A program made the translations under genes and the position numbers. DNA of 64,000 nucleotides, taken from CAYJFQ01 sp964369955 (GTDB lineage: Bacteria; Bacillota_I; Bacilli_A; Erysipelotrichales; Erysipelotrichaceae). Position 1 is the stretch's first letter; each line of letters starts with the position of its first letter. The stretch spans positions 35,477 to 99,476 of the forward strand of contig CAYJFQ010000004.1 in assembly GCA_964369955.1 (NCBI GenBank). Direction: 5' to 3'. Positions 8,560 through 17,492 of the stretch are shown one piece after another. The notes below the pieces were generated by a model that saw nothing but the letters and a program-made list of their open reading frames with translations, had not been told where the DNA came from and made no database searches.

Positions 8560-9495
8560 ATGCCATTAGTTAATTCTAAAGAAATGTTTAAAAAAGCCTA
8601 CGAAGGCGGATATGCGATCGGTGCTTTCAATGTTAATAACATGGAAATCGTTCAAGCAATCACTGAAGCTGCAAAGGAAGCAAACTCACCAGTAATTTTA
8701 CAAGTTTCTTCTGGCGCTAGAAAATATGCTAAACATGGTTATTTAGTAAAATTAGTTGAAGCAGCTATCGAAGATACTGATCTTCCAATTGTATTACACT
8801 TAGACCATGGAGATAGTTTTGAATTATGTAAATCATGTATTGATGGAGGGTTCACGTCAGTTATGATCGATGGCTCACATTTAGACTACGAAGAAAATGT
8901 TGCATTGACAAAAAAAGTTGTTGATTATGCTCATGCGCATGGAGTAACTGTTGAAGGTGAATTAGGGCGTTTAGCTGGTGTTGAAGATGATGTTAATGTA
9001 TCTGATGAACATGCAGCATATACTGACCCTGAGCAAGTTGAAGATTTCGTAAACCGTACTGGTGTAGATTCATTAGCTATCGCAATCGGAACAAGCCATG
9101 GAGCATTCAAATTCAAACCAGGACAAAAACCACAATTACGTTTTGACATCTTAGAAGATATTCAAAAACGTCTTCCAGGATTCCCAATCGTATTACACGG
9201 AGCTTCTTCGGTAATGCAAGAATATGTAAAAATGGTTAATGACAACGGTGGAGCAATGCCTGATGCTATCGGTATTCCAGAAGACATGTTAAGAAAAGCA
9301 GCTTCTATGGCTGTGTGTAAAATTAACATTGACTCTGACTTAAGATTAGCAATGACTGGTTCAATCCGCAAACATTTTGTTGAGCATCCAGATCATTTCG
9401 ATCCTCGTCAATATTTAACGGTAGCTCGTAACAACATCCGTTCAGTTGTTAAACACAAAATCACTGAAGTATTAGGATCTGACAACAAAGTTTAA
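8560..9495 (+). CDS. fba: Class II fructose-1,6-bisphosphate aldolase
   Basis: Zinc-dependent glycolytic enzyme of 311 residues that cleaves fructose 1,6-bisphosphate to dihydroxyacetone phosphate and glyceraldehyde 3-phosphate. Metal and substrate motifs are clear: VLHLDHGDS (about 79-87), SVMIDGSH (about 101-108), EGELGRLAG (about 132-140), AIGTSHGAFKF (about 172) and LHGASS (about 211). The ribosome site AAAGGAG, a consensus promoter and a strong terminator suit an abundant housekeeping gene. It differs from its neighbours in using relatively C-rich codons, as often seen in highly expressed genes. Confidence 0.96.
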   Translation: MPLVNSKEMFKKAYEGGYAIGAFNVNNMEIVQAITEAAKEANSPVILQVSSGARKYAKHGYLVKLVEAAIEDTDLPIVLHLDHGDSFELCKSCIDGGFTSVMIDGSHLDYEENVALTKKVVDYAHAHGVTVEGELGRLAGVEDDVNVSDEHAAYTDPEQVEDFVNRTGVDSLAIAIGTSHGAFKFKPGQKPQLRFDILEDIQKRLPGFPIVLHGASSVMQEYVKMVNDNGGAMPDAIGIPEDMLRKAASMAVCKINIDSDLRLAMTGSIRKHFVEHPDHFDPRQYLTVARNNIRSVVKHKITEVLGSDNKV

Positions 9496-9514
9496 TCTTA
9501 ATTTTTCTAAATTT

Positions 9515-9554
9515 AAAAAAGATTATCTCAAAATATAGAGATAATCTTTTTTTT
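9515..9554. terminator. Bidirectional terminator between fba and the Bce permease gene
   Basis: AAAAAAGATTATCTC (9515-9529), loop of 8, GAGATAATCTTTTTT (9538-9552), 15 base pairs with A and T tracts on both sides. It can end transcripts from both converging genes. Confidence 0.9.
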
Positions 9555-9556
9555 AG

Positions 9557-11491
9557 TTATTGACTTACAATTTTTTTATAAACTTTAGAAGTTATTAAAT
9601 ACATTATTAGGTAGATAATAAAGAAGATTATCGTAGTAATTATTGTTGTTACTAAGAATAAAGCTTCGTTTGTTAAACTTAAGAGTTTTAAGATAAGAGT
9701 TATTATTTTATATGAAAATATGATATGTATTGTTCCTGCTATTATTGGCAGTAGGAACACCATGATAACTTGTTTGTTAATACTTTTCTTTGCGAGTTTG
9801 TCTGACATTCCAATTTTCTTAAGAATGGTAAAATTATCTCTATCTTGATAGCCTTCAATTACTTGTTTGTAGTAAAGGATTAGTAAAATCCCAATTACAA
9901 AGATTGAAGTAATCATAAATGCTGAAAAGAATAAAGTACCGTACATTGAATAAAATTCTCTATTGCTGTTTGGTTTTATTGAAATATAGTTTTCATGTAT
10001 ACCATCGATATTCTCTCCAACAAGTGTAATTAGTTCATTTTCTGCTTCTAAATGATTGTCAAGATTAAAAAGAAGACTTGATATTATAACTTCTGTTTCA
10101 CTGACTTCAATTAGTTTATCATAATCTGCTGTATTAAGGATTATTGTTTCTCCTAATGCGAAATTTACTCCGGTAACACTTTTTAGTAGTTCATTATTTG
10201 AGTCTTGGTACTGTAGATTCATTCCATAGAAGTCAAATTTATCGTTATACCCATTTGTTGATATATAACTATTCTCTTTTATTTCTATTTCTTTTCCAGT
10301 TGCTTGATAGTAAGACTCAGTTGAAATGAAATTAATAGGGACATAATCTTGTGTTACCTCTTGAGTATATTCAAAGGAGTAATTTCTCACTTCCATAGAT
10401 ATTACATCTTTTTGATCATTAACATACCAATAAAAGAAATCATAAAGTATTGGTTCTTCAAGGTCAGGATACTCTTGTTTAATTATCTCAATCATATCTT
10501 GATTAATTGCATATGTGGCTGTTATTGTCATATCGACATCTCTAGGATATCTTGATTCAAAGATCTCACCAATACTTAAATATAGTGAGGTTGTTGTTGC
10601 TATTGCGATAATAATTCCTGTTGATAAAATAGTAATAATTGTTAATCCTACTGCATTCTTTTTAATTCTAAAAACTAAGCCTGAGATTGAAATAAAATTT
10701 TCTGCTTTATAGTAGTAGTTTTTATTTTTCTTCATTAGATTTAAGGTAGAAGAAGTAATGGCACTAAAGAAACAATAAGTGCCTAGTGACACAGCCAAAA
10801 CAGCAATAAAGAAGTTTTGTAAAGAATACATAATATTCTCTGTAGACAAGGCCAAATAATAACCATACCCTAAGGCAATTATTCCAATAACTACTAATAG
10901 AAGATTTGATTTTTGTCTTTTTTCTCCTTTTTTATCTGCATTGATTAGATCAATAGCTTTATATCGATAAACTGAAATAGTATTGCTAACGGATAATAAA
11001 AGAAAGATAAATAGAAACACATAAACCGTTATTAAAATCGCCTCTAAACTAATATGAAATGTATATACTAAATCAAAATTTACAATATTATATAACATAA
11101 AAATTAATAAACGATTCAAAATAATTCCAAGTATAATACCTAATATAATTGAAAAGATTCCAATAATCGCATTCTCAACAAAAATCACAATATTGATATG
11201 TCTTTTTTCTAAACCAAGTATATTATAAAGACCAAATTCTTTTTTACGACGATTAGTTAAAAAACTGTTAGTATAAAATAATAAAAATCCTGAGAATACT
11301 GCTATGTAAGATGAAATCAGTGACAACAATTGACCCAAACTTTTAGATATTTCTGTATCAGTCTTTGAAAGAGAGATGCCATTATAAAACATGAACACTG
11401 CTAGAATTACTGATATAGAAAAAGGGATAATCATTTTTGAATTTTTCTTTAAATTAGTTATCGCAAGTTTGAAATATAACTTATTGTACAT
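9557..11491 (-). CDS. BceB-type ABC transporter permease (FtsX family)
   Basis: Membrane protein of about 644 residues with around ten hydrophobic helices. An FtsX-like unit sits at each end and a large extracellular domain of roughly 200 residues lies between helices 7 and 8 (about 310-520), which is the hallmark of BceB permeases that sense and remove peptide antibiotics from lipid II-cycle targets. With the ATPase encoded upstream it would form a BceAB complex that also signals to the neighbouring histidine kinase. ATG 11491 overlaps the ATPase stop by 11 bases, indicating coupled translation. The peptide recognised (for example bacitracin or a lantibiotic) cannot be inferred. Confidence 0.88.
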   Translation of the reverse strand: MYNKLYFKLAITNLKKNSKMIIPFSISVILAVFMFYNGISLSKTDTEISKSLGQLLSLISSYIAVFSGFLLFYTNSFLTNRRKKEFGLYNILGLEKRHINIVIFVENAIIGIFSIILGIILGIILNRLLIFMLYNIVNFDLVYTFHISLEAILITVYVFLFIFLLLSVSNTISVYRYKAIDLINADKKGEKRQKSNLLLVVIGIIALGYGYYLALSTENIMYSLQNFFIAVLAVSLGTYCFFSAITSSTLNLMKKNKNYYYKAENFISISGLVFRIKKNAVGLTIITILSTGIIIAIATTTSLYLSIGEIFESRYPRDVDMTITATYAINQDMIEIIKQEYPDLEEPILYDFFYWYVNDQKDVISMEVRNYSFEYTQEVTQDYVPINFISTESYYQATGKEIEIKENSYISTNGYNDKFDFYGMNLQYQDSNNELLKSVTGVNFALGETIILNTADYDKLIEVSETEVIISSLLFNLDNHLEAENELITLVGENIDGIHENYISIKPNSNREFYSMYGTLFFSAFMITSIFVIGILLILYYKQVIEGYQDRDNFTILKKIGMSDKLAKKSINKQVIMVFLLPIIAGTIHIIFSYKIITLILKLLSLTNEALFLVTTIITTIIFFIIYLIMYLITSKVYKKIVSQ

Positions 11492-12251
11492 AACTGCTAC
11501 CACTATTTTGAAGAACAGTTAATGAATCAGAAATTTTCTCAAAAAATTTACTCTCTGATAAATTTCCTTTATAAAGTTCATGAAAGATAATCCCATCTTT
11601 GATAAAAAGAATTCTACTGCTAGCTGCCGCACACTTAACACTATGAGTTACCATTAATACAGTTTGTCCTTGATTGTTAATATGCTTGAACTCTTTTAAT
11701 AGGGAATCCGTAGAATTAGAATCTAAAGCTCCCGTTGGTTCATCCGCTAACAATATTTGAGGGTTTGTAATAATTGCTCTTGCGACTGCCGCCCTTTGTT
11801 TTTGACCACCAGAAATCTCAAAAGGATATTTATCTAAGATGTCACTAATATTTAATTTTGTTGCGGTTTCTTCTAATTTTAATTCAATTAGTTTTGAGTT
11901 GTTATTAGATAAAACCAAAGGAAGGATAATATTTTCCTTAACGGTAAGAGTATCTAATAGATTAAATTCTTGAAAAACAAAACCTAATTTTTCTCTTCGA
12001 AATTTTGCAATTTCTTTCTCTTTTAGTTTGGTAATATCTTTATCACCAATTATAATTTCTCCTTGTGTTTTCTTATCAAGAGTTGCGATGATATTTAGTA
12101 ACGTTGTTTTCCCTGATCCACTTTCTCCCATTATCGCAATAAACTCTCCTTCTTGGGCAGTGAAGTTTACATCCTTTAAAGCTTCTACAATATTGTTTTT
12201 GTTTTTAGAGGCATATACTTTTTTAAGGTTTTTTACTTTTAGTATTTCCAT
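11481..12251 (-). CDS. BceA-type ABC transporter ATPase
   Basis: ATP-binding subunit of 256 residues. The Walker A motif GESGSGKT is at about 42-49, the Q-loop FQEFNLLD near 92, the signature EISGGQKQR near 149 and Walker B ILLADEPTGALDS near 169. This is the MacB/LolD/BceA class that pairs with FtsX-type permeases. The start is preceded by AAGGAG. A BceR-type operator and a weak -35 promoter lie upstream, which suggests that the ABC pair is induced by the two-component system at 12342-13983 rather than simply cotranscribed with it. Confidence 0.92.
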   Translation of the reverse strand: MEILKVKNLKKVYASKNKNNIVEALKDVNFTAQEGEFIAIMGESGSGKTTLLNIIATLDKKTQGEIIIGDKDITKLKEKEIAKFRREKLGFVFQEFNLLDTLTVKENIILPLVLSNNNSKLIELKLEETATKLNISDILDKYPFEISGGQKQRAAVARAIITNPQILLADEPTGALDSNSTDSLLKEFKHINNQGQTVLMVTHSVKCAAASSRILFIKDGIIFHELYKGNLSESKFFEKISDSLTVLQNSGSSYVQ

Positions 12252-12275
12252 AATTTTCTCCTTTTCTTTTTCTTT

Positions 12276-12304
12276 ATTGTAGATCTAGCTTAAAAGTTCA
12301 GCCA
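12276..12304 (-). promoter_or_regulatory. Predicted activator-dependent promoter of the BceAB-type genes
   Basis: Minus strand: -10 TACAAT (12281-12276), 17-base spacer, poor -35 TGGCTG (12304-12299). A poor -35 is normal for promoters that need a response regulator bound upstream; the putative operator is 20 bases further up. Confidence 0.55.
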
Positions 12305-12324
12305 TCGAATAGACTTTCATTAAT

Positions 12325-12340
12325 CTTACAATTTTGTAAG
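12325..12340 (-). promoter_or_regulatory. BceR-type response-regulator operator
   Basis: CTTACA-N4-TGTAAG, an inverted repeat with 6-base arms that includes an exact TNACA-N4-TGTAA, the known binding consensus of BceR-like regulators in Firmicutes. It sits between the kinase stop codon and the promoter of the ABC genes. Confidence 0.75.
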
Positions 12341-12341
12341 G

Positions 12342-13316
12342 TTATTCAAAAATATGATTTTTTTGAATTAAAGGTATTTCAAAAGTAGTTCCCTCTTTAA
12401 TTTTTGAGTTAACTTTAATATTAAGATTTAATAAATCCAATGATTTTTTACATAGATATAGTCCTATACCTGTTGAGTTTTTATTTAAACGCCCTGCAAT
12501 ACCTGTAAATCCCTTATCAAATATTCTTGGAAGATCTTCGGCATTAATTCCTATCCCTGTATCTCTTATTATTAAATTATTATCTTTTAGAATTATCTGA
12601 ATTGTTCCACTATCAGTGTATTTTAACGCATTTGAGATTAATTGACTAAGCGCAAATTTAAACCATTTTTTATCAGTTTTAATAAAGTGAGATTCTAGTT
12701 TTATTATTAGCTTTAGTTTCTTTGTGATAAAAATTATTGAAAATTCTTTTATAACTTCATTAATTAAATCTTTAACATCATATTCTTTTATTGATAGTTC
12801 GGTGCCTTCATCAGATAATTTAATATAATTTAATGCAGTATCTGAATAACTTTCAATCTTTGATAATTCTGATAAGAGATCATTATTTTCTGAATAATTC
12901 TTGATTAACAATTTAAGCGCAAAGATTGGAGTTTTGATCTGATGAATCCAAGTTGTATAAAAATCTATTAACTCTTTTTGTTGAATGATTTGATTGTTTA
13001 TTAGTTTATCTTGGTTGTTTAGTAATTTTTTGACTATAGTTTCTAATAATTTCTCTAGTTCGTTTTCACCTTCAAAATTGAAATTATCTTGATAAAGTGT
13101 ATTGTGTAGATAATTTTTTAGTTTCCTTATTCTATTTACAAATTTAAAATAGTCAATTATTAAATAGATTACTATTGTCAGTATCGAAAGAGTAAACCCA
13201 TAATAAATAGTTCCAAAGTTAATATTTTCTAGATAAAAGACAAGGTGAAAAATTGTCATTACACTTAATGTAATGACTAATAACTCTTTTTTTGTTGCTA
13301 GATACTTTTTAATCAT
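12342..13316 (-). CDS. BceS-type intramembrane-sensing histidine kinase
   Basis: Sensor kinase of 324 residues. Two transmembrane helices (about 11-29 and 38-56) are joined by only a few residues, so there is no extracellular sensor domain. The phospho-acceptor is His125 in WIHQIKTPI, followed by a HATPase region with LISNALKYT, RDTGIGI, FDKGFTG and GIGLYLCK. This short-looped layout is typical of BceS kinases, which receive their signal from the partner BceAB transporter. ATG 13316 overlaps the response-regulator stop codon by 8 bases; the ribosome site is weak, consistent with translational coupling. Confidence 0.9.
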   Translation of the reverse strand: MIKKYLATKKELLVITLSVMTIFHLVFYLENINFGTIYYGFTLSILTIVIYLIIDYFKFVNRIRKLKNYLHNTLYQDNFNFEGENELEKLLETIVKKLLNNQDKLINNQIIQQKELIDFYTTWIHQIKTPIFALKLLIKNYSENNDLLSELSKIESYSDTALNYIKLSDEGTELSIKEYDVKDLINEVIKEFSIIFITKKLKLIIKLESHFIKTDKKWFKFALSQLISNALKYTDSGTIQIILKDNNLIIRDTGIGINAEDLPRIFDKGFTGIAGRLNKNSTGIGLYLCKKSLDLLNLNIKVNSKIKEGTTFEIPLIQKNHIFE

Positions 13317-13983
13317 TAATAATGTACCCAAGATTTTTTCTTGTACGGATTAGTTCTCGAATTCCTAATTCGCTAATTTTTTTTCTTAGCCGAGTCATGT
13401 TAACAGTTAATGTATTATCATCAACATAACTTTCATTATTCCAAAGTTTTTGCATAAGTTCTTCACGTGAAATTATTTTATTGTAGTTCTCCATAAGTAT
13501 TTTAAGGATTAAAAATTCATTTTTAGTTAATATTACTTCTTGATTATTGTATTTAAGAGTCGCAGTCTCTAAATTTAATACAATGTCTTTTAAGGTTAAT
13601 TCTGAAATAGATTCATTAAAGTCATATGTTCTTCTTATTAGTGCTGTTATTTTTGCCGTTAATACTTCAAGGTCAAAAGGTTTAATAATGAAGTCGTCTC
13701 CACCCATGTTCATCGCCATTACAATGTTCATATTTTCTGAGGCTGAAGAAATAAAGATAATCGGTGCTTTGGAGATTTTTCTTATTTCTTCACATATTAC
13801 AAAACCATTTTTAAATGGTAGGTTGATATCCAATAAAACAAGTTGTGGTTGTATTCTTTCAAAAATTTCAATTACATTATAAAAATCCTCAATTATAACT
13901 GGATTGAATCCCCATGAGGTTAAGTGATTATTTATCTGTTGAGATATTATTTGATCGTCTTCAATTATTAGTATTTTTTTCAT
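13309..13983 (-). CDS. BceR-type response regulator (OmpR/PhoB family)
   Basis: Two-domain regulator of 224 residues. The receiver domain has the acidic pocket EDD at 8-10, phospho-acceptor Asp52 in LLDINLP and Lys101 in IIKPFD. The C-terminal winged helix (about 128-222) has LTKNEFLILKIL and DDNTLTVNMTRLRKK, the OmpR-type recognition helix. It should be phosphorylated by the kinase encoded next and act at the operator 12325-12340. The ribosome site is GAGGAA; a TATAAT box at 14006-14011 (minus) is the likely -10. Confidence 0.92.
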   Translation of the reverse strand: MKKILIIEDDQIISQQINNHLTSWGFNPVIIEDFYNVIEIFERIQPQLVLLDINLPFKNGFVICEEIRKISKAPIIFISSASENMNIVMAMNMGGDDFIIKPFDLEVLTAKITALIRRTYDFNESISELTLKDIVLNLETATLKYNNQEVILTKNEFLILKILMENYNKIISREELMQKLWNNESYVDDNTLTVNMTRLRKKISELGIRELIRTRKNLGYIIND

Positions 13984-14005
13984 TATTCCTCTAGTTTCTA
14001 TAGTT

Positions 14006-14034
14006 ATTATACTTGTTTTTTAGAAACCTAGATA
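14006..14034 (-). promoter_or_regulatory. Possible promoter of the two-component genes
   Basis: Minus-strand TATAAT (14011-14006) with a 17-base spacer to a weak TATCTA (14034-14029). The -10 is good, the -35 is doubtful. Confidence 0.4.
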
Positions 14035-14047
14035 TATTACTTTCAAT

Positions 14048-14074
14048 AAAAAAGAGTTATCCATAGGATAACTC
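14048..14074 (-). terminator. Terminator of the argS-rpoE-pepV operon
   Basis: Minus strand GAGTTATCC, loop TAT, GGATAACTC, then TTTTTT. It lies just past the small peptide gene, showing that the peptide belongs to the operon. Confidence 0.85.
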
Positions 14075-14081
14075 AGACAAA

Positions 14082-14171
14082 TCATAAGCTAACTGCAATC
14101 ATGATAAAAGCACAAATCAGCAATGAAACAACAACGGTAATAGTCATTATTTTCTTTTCATTATTTCTCAT
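14082..14171 (-). CDS. Small membrane peptide (29 residues) coupled to pepV
   Basis: A short reading frame that starts at an ATG overlapping the pepV stop codon (ATGA) and ends at a TGA just before the operon terminator. The product begins MRNNEKKIMTITVVVSLL and continues with LICAFIMIAVSL: a charged N-terminus followed by about 20 uninterrupted hydrophobic residues, that is, a single transmembrane helix with the N-terminus likely inside. No homologue is recognised. The ATGA overlap and its exact fit between pepV and the terminator support a real gene; size and lack of comparison keep the confidence moderate. It could be a small regulatory or toxin-like peptide, but no function is shown. Confidence 0.5.
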   Translation of the reverse strand: MRNNEKKIMTITVVVSLLICAFIMIAVSL

Positions 14172-15517
14172 AATTTTAACATCTTTTCTAGGGCAATGAT
14201 ATAAATCTCTGTTGCCTCCATTAAATCTTGAATATCAATGAACTCATTTGCATCATGGATATTTGTGTTTTTTTCAGTTCCAATTCCAAAAGCTAAAGTA
14301 TTTTTAATTCCTCTAGCATAAGTTCCACCACCCATACTTACAGGTTTTAAATCTTTACCAGTTACTTCGTTATAAGTATTAGTTAATAACTGTACAAAAT
14401 CAGAATCCTCTGGTTGGTATAATCCGTCTTTACTGCTGATTTTTTCAACACTGAATACTTTAAAGGTTCTTGTGACACCATCAATAACTTCTTGATTCTT
14501 ACGTGTAAATGGACATCGAATATCAACACCTAAAACTAACTTATCTTCTATAAGTTTTACAATTCCAACATTGAATGAAAGTTTTCCATATTGGTCTACT
14601 AGATCAATTCCAATGTCACTACCCAAATAGTTAGTGTTAATTAATGTTTTAAACTCTTTTAGCTCTGGCGAATCAATTGTAATCGCTTCTGCAATTGCTG
14701 TTAGTGCATAAGTAGCTGCATTAACTCCTAATTTAGGTACACTTGCATGAGCCGCTTTCCCTACAGTTACAATTCTATAAAAATCATCTTCTTCAGTAAT
14801 TGAGTAACTAATTAGTGGTGTTTCTTTTATATTGTTATTCAGTATTTGATAATCTATTATCTCTTTTTTAACTAAAGCTGAAAAAGAGTCTGGTACACTA
14901 TTTACCGCAACACCTGCTTTTATTTCTTTGAAGATTTTGTTATCACCAACTAAGTTAAAGCTAATAATTCCTTTTTCTCCAAAACAACATGGAAATGGTC
15001 CATCGGGTGTAAAGCCTAAATCCCAATCTCCTTCCACTTCAACATATTTACGGATACATTTAAAACCACTCTCTTCATTACATCCAAAGATTAAGCGCAT
15101 TTTTTTATTTAGCGGGATATTATTATCTACAAAATACTTAAAGGCAAATAATCCGGCAACCATCGGTCCTTTGTCATCACTAGTTCCTCTACCATACATA
15201 CGCTCATTAATTATAGTTGCAGTGTATGGATCGGTATTCCAGCCATTTCCAGGAGGAACAACATCTAAATGTCCAACAATACCGATTGTTTGTTGACCAC
15301 TACCAATTTCTCCAAAACCTATATAGTTTTCAATATTTTTTGTTTTTAAACCAAATTCTTCTGCATAATTCAATGCTGATTGTAAACATTTAGCAGCCGG
15401 CTCACCAAAAGGGTAATCGCCGTTTTTTTCCAATTCTACACTTGGGTAACTGATTAATTCTGTTAACACTTCTAACATCTTATCTTTATTTTCAGCTAAA
15501 TATTTTTTGATTTTCAT
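14168..15517 (-). CDS. pepV: Dipeptidase, M20A family (PepV/Sapep type)
   Basis: Zinc peptidase of 449 residues, the usual PepV size. Metal-binding and catalytic motifs are IVGHLDVVPPG (about 84-94), GRGTSDDKGP (about 115-124, bridging Asp), GCNEESGFK (about 150, catalytic Glu pair) and the C-terminal GGGTYAR and IHDANEF (about 402-432). It hydrolyses dipeptides in the cytosol in the last step of peptide use. It begins 2 bases after the rpoE stop and is followed by the coupled small peptide gene, so it is in the argS-rpoE operon. Confidence 0.93.
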   Translation of the reverse strand: MKIKKYLAENKDKMLEVLTELISYPSVELEKNGDYPFGEPAAKCLQSALNYAEEFGLKTKNIENYIGFGEIGSGQQTIGIVGHLDVVPPGNGWNTDPYTATIINERMYGRGTSDDKGPMVAGLFAFKYFVDNNIPLNKKMRLIFGCNEESGFKCIRKYVEVEGDWDLGFTPDGPFPCCFGEKGIISFNLVGDNKIFKEIKAGVAVNSVPDSFSALVKKEIIDYQILNNNIKETPLISYSITEEDDFYRIVTVGKAAHASVPKLGVNAATYALTAIAEAITIDSPELKEFKTLINTNYLGSDIGIDLVDQYGKLSFNVGIVKLIEDKLVLGVDIRCPFTRKNQEVIDGVTRTFKVFSVEKISSKDGLYQPEDSDFVQLLTNTYNEVTGKDLKPVSMGGGTYARGIKNTLAFGIGTEKNTNIHDANEFIDIQDLMEATEIYIIALEKMLKL

Positions 15518-15519
15518 CT

Positions 15520-15843
15520 TTATTCCTCTTCTTGTTCTGTAGAGAATTTTACTTCTTCATCAAATACCACTTCTTCATCTTCATCATCTTCAATTTCTAA
15601 TGCTTCAAGATCAATTGTAACGTCTTCTAATTTGTGACGCACTCTTAAATCCCAAACATTGTCAATTTGCGCAAAACGATTATCTAGTGAAATATTTGTA
15701 AAAAATTGAGACATTTTATTTACTTCATTTTTGTCACAATAACCCATTTTGTCACACACCTTCTTCCAAAGATCAACGAAATTCATCCCTTTACTACTTT
15801 CTCCTAATACTTGATACGCTACATCTACCATCGATAAACTCAT
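15520..15843 (-). CDS. rpoE: RNA polymerase delta subunit
   Basis: Firmicutes-specific delta factor of about 107 residues. The N-terminal HARE-HTH domain (about 1-75: SLSMVDVAYQVL, GMNFVDLW, FFTNISLDNRF, VWDLR) is followed by an acidic tail rich in Glu and Asp (about 80-107), shorter than in Bacillus. Delta displaces RNA from core polymerase and tunes initiation at promoters sensitive to nucleotide levels. ATG 15843 gives the best spacing from AAGGATG; ATG 15849, which overlaps the argS stop, is an alternative. Lies between argS and pepV in one operon. Confidence 0.92.
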   Translation of the reverse strand: MSLSMVDVAYQVLGESSKGMNFVDLWKKVCDKMGYCDKNEVNKMSQFFTNISLDNRFAQIDNVWDLRVRHKLEDVTIDLEALEIEDDEDEEVVFDEEVKFSTEQEEE

Positions 15844-15848
15844 TTTCA

Positions 15849-17492
15849 TCACATCCTTTCAATTGCATTGACACCAATTAACTTCAATCCATTTCTTAAA
15901 GTTATTTGTGTCGCCCTAACCAATGACAATCGTTGGTTTTGAAGATTTTCATCTTCACATATGCATTTACACTCTCCGTAGAAACTGTGGAATAGTGTTG
16001 CCAATTTATGAATATAATTACACACCTTATGTGGTTGCCTGCTGCTTGCAGCATCAACTACAACACTTGTAAATTCATTAATTTGTTTCATTAAATCAAT
16101 TTCTTTTTGGTTTGTTAACAAATCGAAATTTTCAACAATTCCTATTTCATCAACATTACGCAGGATTGAACACATTCTTGCATGAGCATACTGAACATAA
16201 TATACCGGGTTTTCATTAGATTGTTTAGTAACCATATCTAAATCTAAGTCCATATGAGTATCAGCTGCACGGCTTACAAAGAAATATCTAAGAGCATCAG
16301 CTCCAGCTTCATCAATTAATTCTCTTAATGATAAAGCGTTGCCTGTTCTTTTTGACATTTTATACTCTTCACCATCTTTTATTAACCTAACCATTTGAAT
16401 AATATCAATATCTAGTGCTTTTGCTTGATAACCAAGAGCGCTAATAGCTGCTTTTAAGCGATTAATATATCCATGATGATCAGCACCTAATAAATCAACT
16501 AATTTTTCATATCCTCTTTCAAATTTATTTAAGTGATATGAAATATCTGGGGTTAAATAAGTATAAGATCCGTCATTTTTTTTAAGTACACGATCTTTAT
16601 CATCATTAAAGTTAGTAGTTTTTAACCAGAGTGCGCCTTCACTTTCATAAGTCATATCTAACTTTGCTAAGCGCTCCAAAGATTTTTCAATCATGTTTTG
16701 TTGGTATAGTGATAACTCGCTTGTCCACACATCAAATTCAACATTAAATTTTTCTAAATCTCTCTTGATTTTAGCCAATTCCATTTTAATTCCATAAGCT
16801 TTAAAGTCTGCTAATGAATCTTTAAGATCTACCGTTAAATACTTTTCACCAACTTCAATGGCAAGCTCTTTGGCAATTTCAATTAAATCTTGGCCACGAT
16901 ATCCATCTTCAGGAAAATCAATTTCTTGACTAAATTCTTGGAAATAACGTGCTTGTAAAGATTTTGCCATATTAATAATTTGGTTACCAGCATCATTAAT
17001 ATAATATTCACGTGTGACATCATATCCTGCAAATTTCATTAAACGAGAGATGGCATCTCCCATAGCAGCTCCTCTAGCATGTCCTGGGTGTAAATCACCT
17101 GTTGGATTAGCTGAAACATATTCAATATTATACTTCTCATTATTTCCGAAATCACTTCTTCCATAATCCTCGTCTTTTTCTAATACGACATTAATGATAG
17201 AAGTAATTGACTCATTATCCATTGTTAAATTTATAAACCCAGGTCCAGCAATCTCAACTTTCACAATGCCAGCTGATTTATTATCTAAATTTTCGATAAT
17301 TTTATTGGCAATTATTACCGGGTTCTGTCTTAATACTTTAGTTAACTGCATAGCGATATTTAATGCATAATCACCATGACTTTTATCGCGCGGTAATTCT
17401 ACACCGATTGATTCTAGTTCTACATTATAATCAAAAGCTGATTTTACAGCAGTTTGAAATGCTTGTTTTATTCTATTTTCTATTTTATTCAT
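15849..17492 (-). CDS. argS: Arginyl-tRNA synthetase
   Basis: Class I synthetase of 547 residues. The N-terminal Add-1 tRNA D-loop domain occupies about 1-110, the HIGH-type motif is PTGDLHPGHARG (about 130-141), the KMSK motif is KMSKRTGN (about 374), and the DALR anticodon-binding domain forms the C-terminus. It charges tRNA-Arg in the cytosol. Its start overlaps the DUF1934 stop by 8 bases, as in the Bacillus ywiB-argS pair, and its TGA stop shows that UGA is a stop codon in this organism. Confidence 0.96.
   Translation of the reverse strand: MNKIENRIKQAFQTAVKSAFDYNVELESIGVELPRDKSHGDYALNIAMQLTKVLRQNPVIIANKIIENLDNKSAGIVKVEIAGPGFINLTMDNESITSIINVVLEKDEDYGRSDFGNNEKYNIEYVSANPTGDLHPGHARGAAMGDAISRLMKFAGYDVTREYYINDAGNQIINMAKSLQARYFQEFSQEIDFPEDGYRGQDLIEIAKELAIEVGEKYLTVDLKDSLADFKAYGIKMELAKIKRDLEKFNVEFDVWTSELSLYQQNMIEKSLERLAKLDMTYESEGALWLKTTNFNDDKDRVLKKNDGSYTYLTPDISYHLNKFERGYEKLVDLLGADHHGYINRLKAAISALGYQAKALDIDIIQMVRLIKDGEEYKMSKRTGNALSLRELIDEAGADALRYFFVSRAADTHMDLDLDMVTKQSNENPVYYVQYAHARMCSILRNVDEIGIVENFDLLTNQKEIDLMKQINEFTSVVVDAASSRQPHKVCNYIHKLATLFHSFYGECKCICEDENLQNQRLSLVRATQITLRNGLKLIGVNAIERM

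Noticed and set aside
12325..12340. CTTACA/TGTAAG repeat as a terminator of the kinase gene
   Set aside because: Only six pairs and no T run on the minus strand; the BceR consensus explains it better.
13459..13474. CACGTG-centred sequence inside the response-regulator gene as a third parS
   Set aside because: Only the central hexamer and close bases fit; about four of sixteen positions differ from the parS consensus.
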